From positions 1 through 6,249 of the forward strand of contig CATWCP010000064.1 of assembly GCA_958349325.1 (NCBI GenBank): 6,249 nucleotides of DNA. Direction: 5' to 3'. The stretch's first letter is position 1, and each line of letters opens with the position of its first letter. The DNA comes from an uncultured Collinsella sp. (GTDB taxonomy: Bacteria; Actinomycetota; Coriobacteriia; Coriobacteriales; Coriobacteriaceae). A program made the position numbers and the translations under genes. The notes below the pieces were generated by a model that was not told where the DNA came from, ran no database searches, and saw nothing but the letters and a program-made list of their open reading frames with translations. Positions 5,534 to 6,249 of the stretch are shown piece after piece.

Positions 5534-6249
5534 ATGGCAGACGCAGAGAGCAACCTCGTTCCCTCCGAAGCAGCCGACCAGGTCGAGGTCGCGCTCGAGG
5601 AGCAGGCCGCAGCCGACGACGGCATCCTGTACCTCAACGAGTACCAGTACGAAAACGACCTGGTCACCGACTTCGCCCGCCTGGTCGCCTCGCCCAGGCG
5701 TCGCGGCTCGCTGTATGTCGCCGCGGCAATTGCCGCGCTCATCGGCATCGGCATGTTGGTGGCCGGCGGCAACTGGATCAAGTTTGGCGTCGTCCTGATC
5801 GTATTCGGCGCTTTTTTGGCCTGGTGGAGCAAAAACCTGCACCACACCCTCGCCCGCGACTTTATCGACGCCGTCGAGGCCGACGAGTCCATGGGTGGCC
5901 GCTATCGCCGCGTCGCCGCCAACGAGGACGGCCTGATGGTTTGGGGCAAGAGCGGCAAGTCGCAGTTCTTCCCGTTTGAAAAGCTCGACCACGTGCTCGA
6001 CGGCGAGCGCATCTTTGTGGCCATGTTCGCCGACCAGGGCGTGACGATTCCCAAGGACACCTTCGTCCGTGGCGATGCCGAGCAGTTCGGTCCCTTCCTC
6101 AAGGCCCGCATCAACAAAAAACTCCGCATCGAGACCAAGAAGAAGAAAATGAAGGCCGAGAAGGCCGCCGCCGAGGCCAAGCAGGGCGACAAGCCCCAGG
6201 AGACCAAGGGCAAGCAGCGCAAGCAGAAGAAGAACAAGAAGAAGCGCTA
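5534..6249 (+). CDS. YcxB-like two-TM membrane protein (runs to window edge)
   Basis: Translation from the ATG at 5534 gives 238 complete codons; the last two bases are 'ta', so either the stop codon is cut at the edge or the protein continues. GGAG at 5520-5523, ten bases upstream, is an acceptable ribosome binding site. An acidic N-terminus (1-47) leads to two closely spaced hydrophobic helices, about 59-77 and 82-98. Residues about 121-192 fit the YcxB-like C-terminal domain: a NEDGLMVW strand (130-137), an FFPFEKLDHVLDGERIFVAMF strand-turn-strand (145-165) and a VTIPKDTF element (170-177), the usual 'lip.+.F' signature. Family proteins are membrane-associated and of unknown biochemical role. 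The tail from 195 on is exceptionally rich in Lys with few hydrophobic residues, so probably cytoplasmic and able to bind acidic lipid, RNA or DNA. It is divergent from dnaX and may share its control region. Confidence 0.8.
   Translation, partial: MADAESNLVPSEAADQVEVALEEQAAADDGILYLNEYQYENDLVTDFARLVASPRRRGSLYVAAAIAALIGIGMLVAGGNWIKFGVVLIVFGAFLAWWSKNLHHTLARDFIDAVEADESMGGRYRRVAANEDGLMVWGKSGKSQFFPFEKLDHVLDGERIFVAMFADQGVTIPKDTFVRGDAEQFGPFLKARINKKLRIETKKKKMKAEKAAAEAKQGDKPQETKGKQRKQKKNKKKR

Noticed and set aside
4422..5798. Long plus-strand open frame antisense to the dnaX ATPase domain
   Set aside because: It mirrors dnaX, runs through the dnaX promoter and then out of frame through the YcxB-like gene. 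Its composition is that of a shadow frame.

Overview
The window is a GC-rich, gene-dense stretch of bacterial chromosome built around the DNA replication and recombination genes dnaX, ybaB (ebfC) and recR, all on the minus strand. The GC-rich coding DNA with AT-rich promoter islands, the very long Ala/Pro-rich tail on DnaX and the strong GGAGG-type ribosome binding sites suggest an actinobacterium. My best guess is Coriobacteriia, Collinsella-like, but this is an impression from gene style and not a phylogenetic test.

Layout, left to right. Positions 56-940 (minus) encode an exported or membrane-anchored protein I do not recognise: a basic N-terminus, one hydrophobic segment, a Gly/Ser linker and a helical C-terminal domain with three cysteines. 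A terminator-like hairpin (956-980) lies directly upstream of its ribosome binding site, in a 245-base gap that also holds two copies of a GTTGCRCAAC palindrome. Next come recR (1186-1782) and ybaB (1796-2116), both minus and only 13 bases apart, so almost certainly cotranscribed. A 340-base divergent regulatory region (2117-2456) holds a perfect 9-base inverted repeat, an AT-rich block and a consensus TATAAT box. A small single-pass membrane protein (2457-2930) then runs on the plus strand, converging on the end of dnaX (2952-5417, minus; 821 aa tau-type clamp-loader subunit). A 116-base divergent gap separates dnaX from a plus-strand gene for a two-TM YcxB-like protein (5534 to the right edge).

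How the genes relate. DnaX (clamp-loader ATPase), YbaB/EbfC (nucleoid-associated DNA-binding protein) and RecR (RecFOR recombination mediator) form a widespread conserved neighbourhood, usually in the order dnaX-ybaB-recR. Here the order and strand are kept, but an unrelated plus-strand membrane gene with its own promoter sits between dnaX and ybaB, so ybaB-recR must have a promoter of its own. The three flanking or inserted genes (56-940, 2457-2930, 5534-6249) all encode membrane or exported proteins with no obvious link to replication.

I see no mobile element, CRISPR array, phage gene, tRNA or rRNA, and no convincing evidence for a wholly new system. The most useful leads are the operator-like sites, the attenuator-like hairpin, the repeated Pro-Trp motifs in the DnaX tail, and the uncharacterised membrane proteins.
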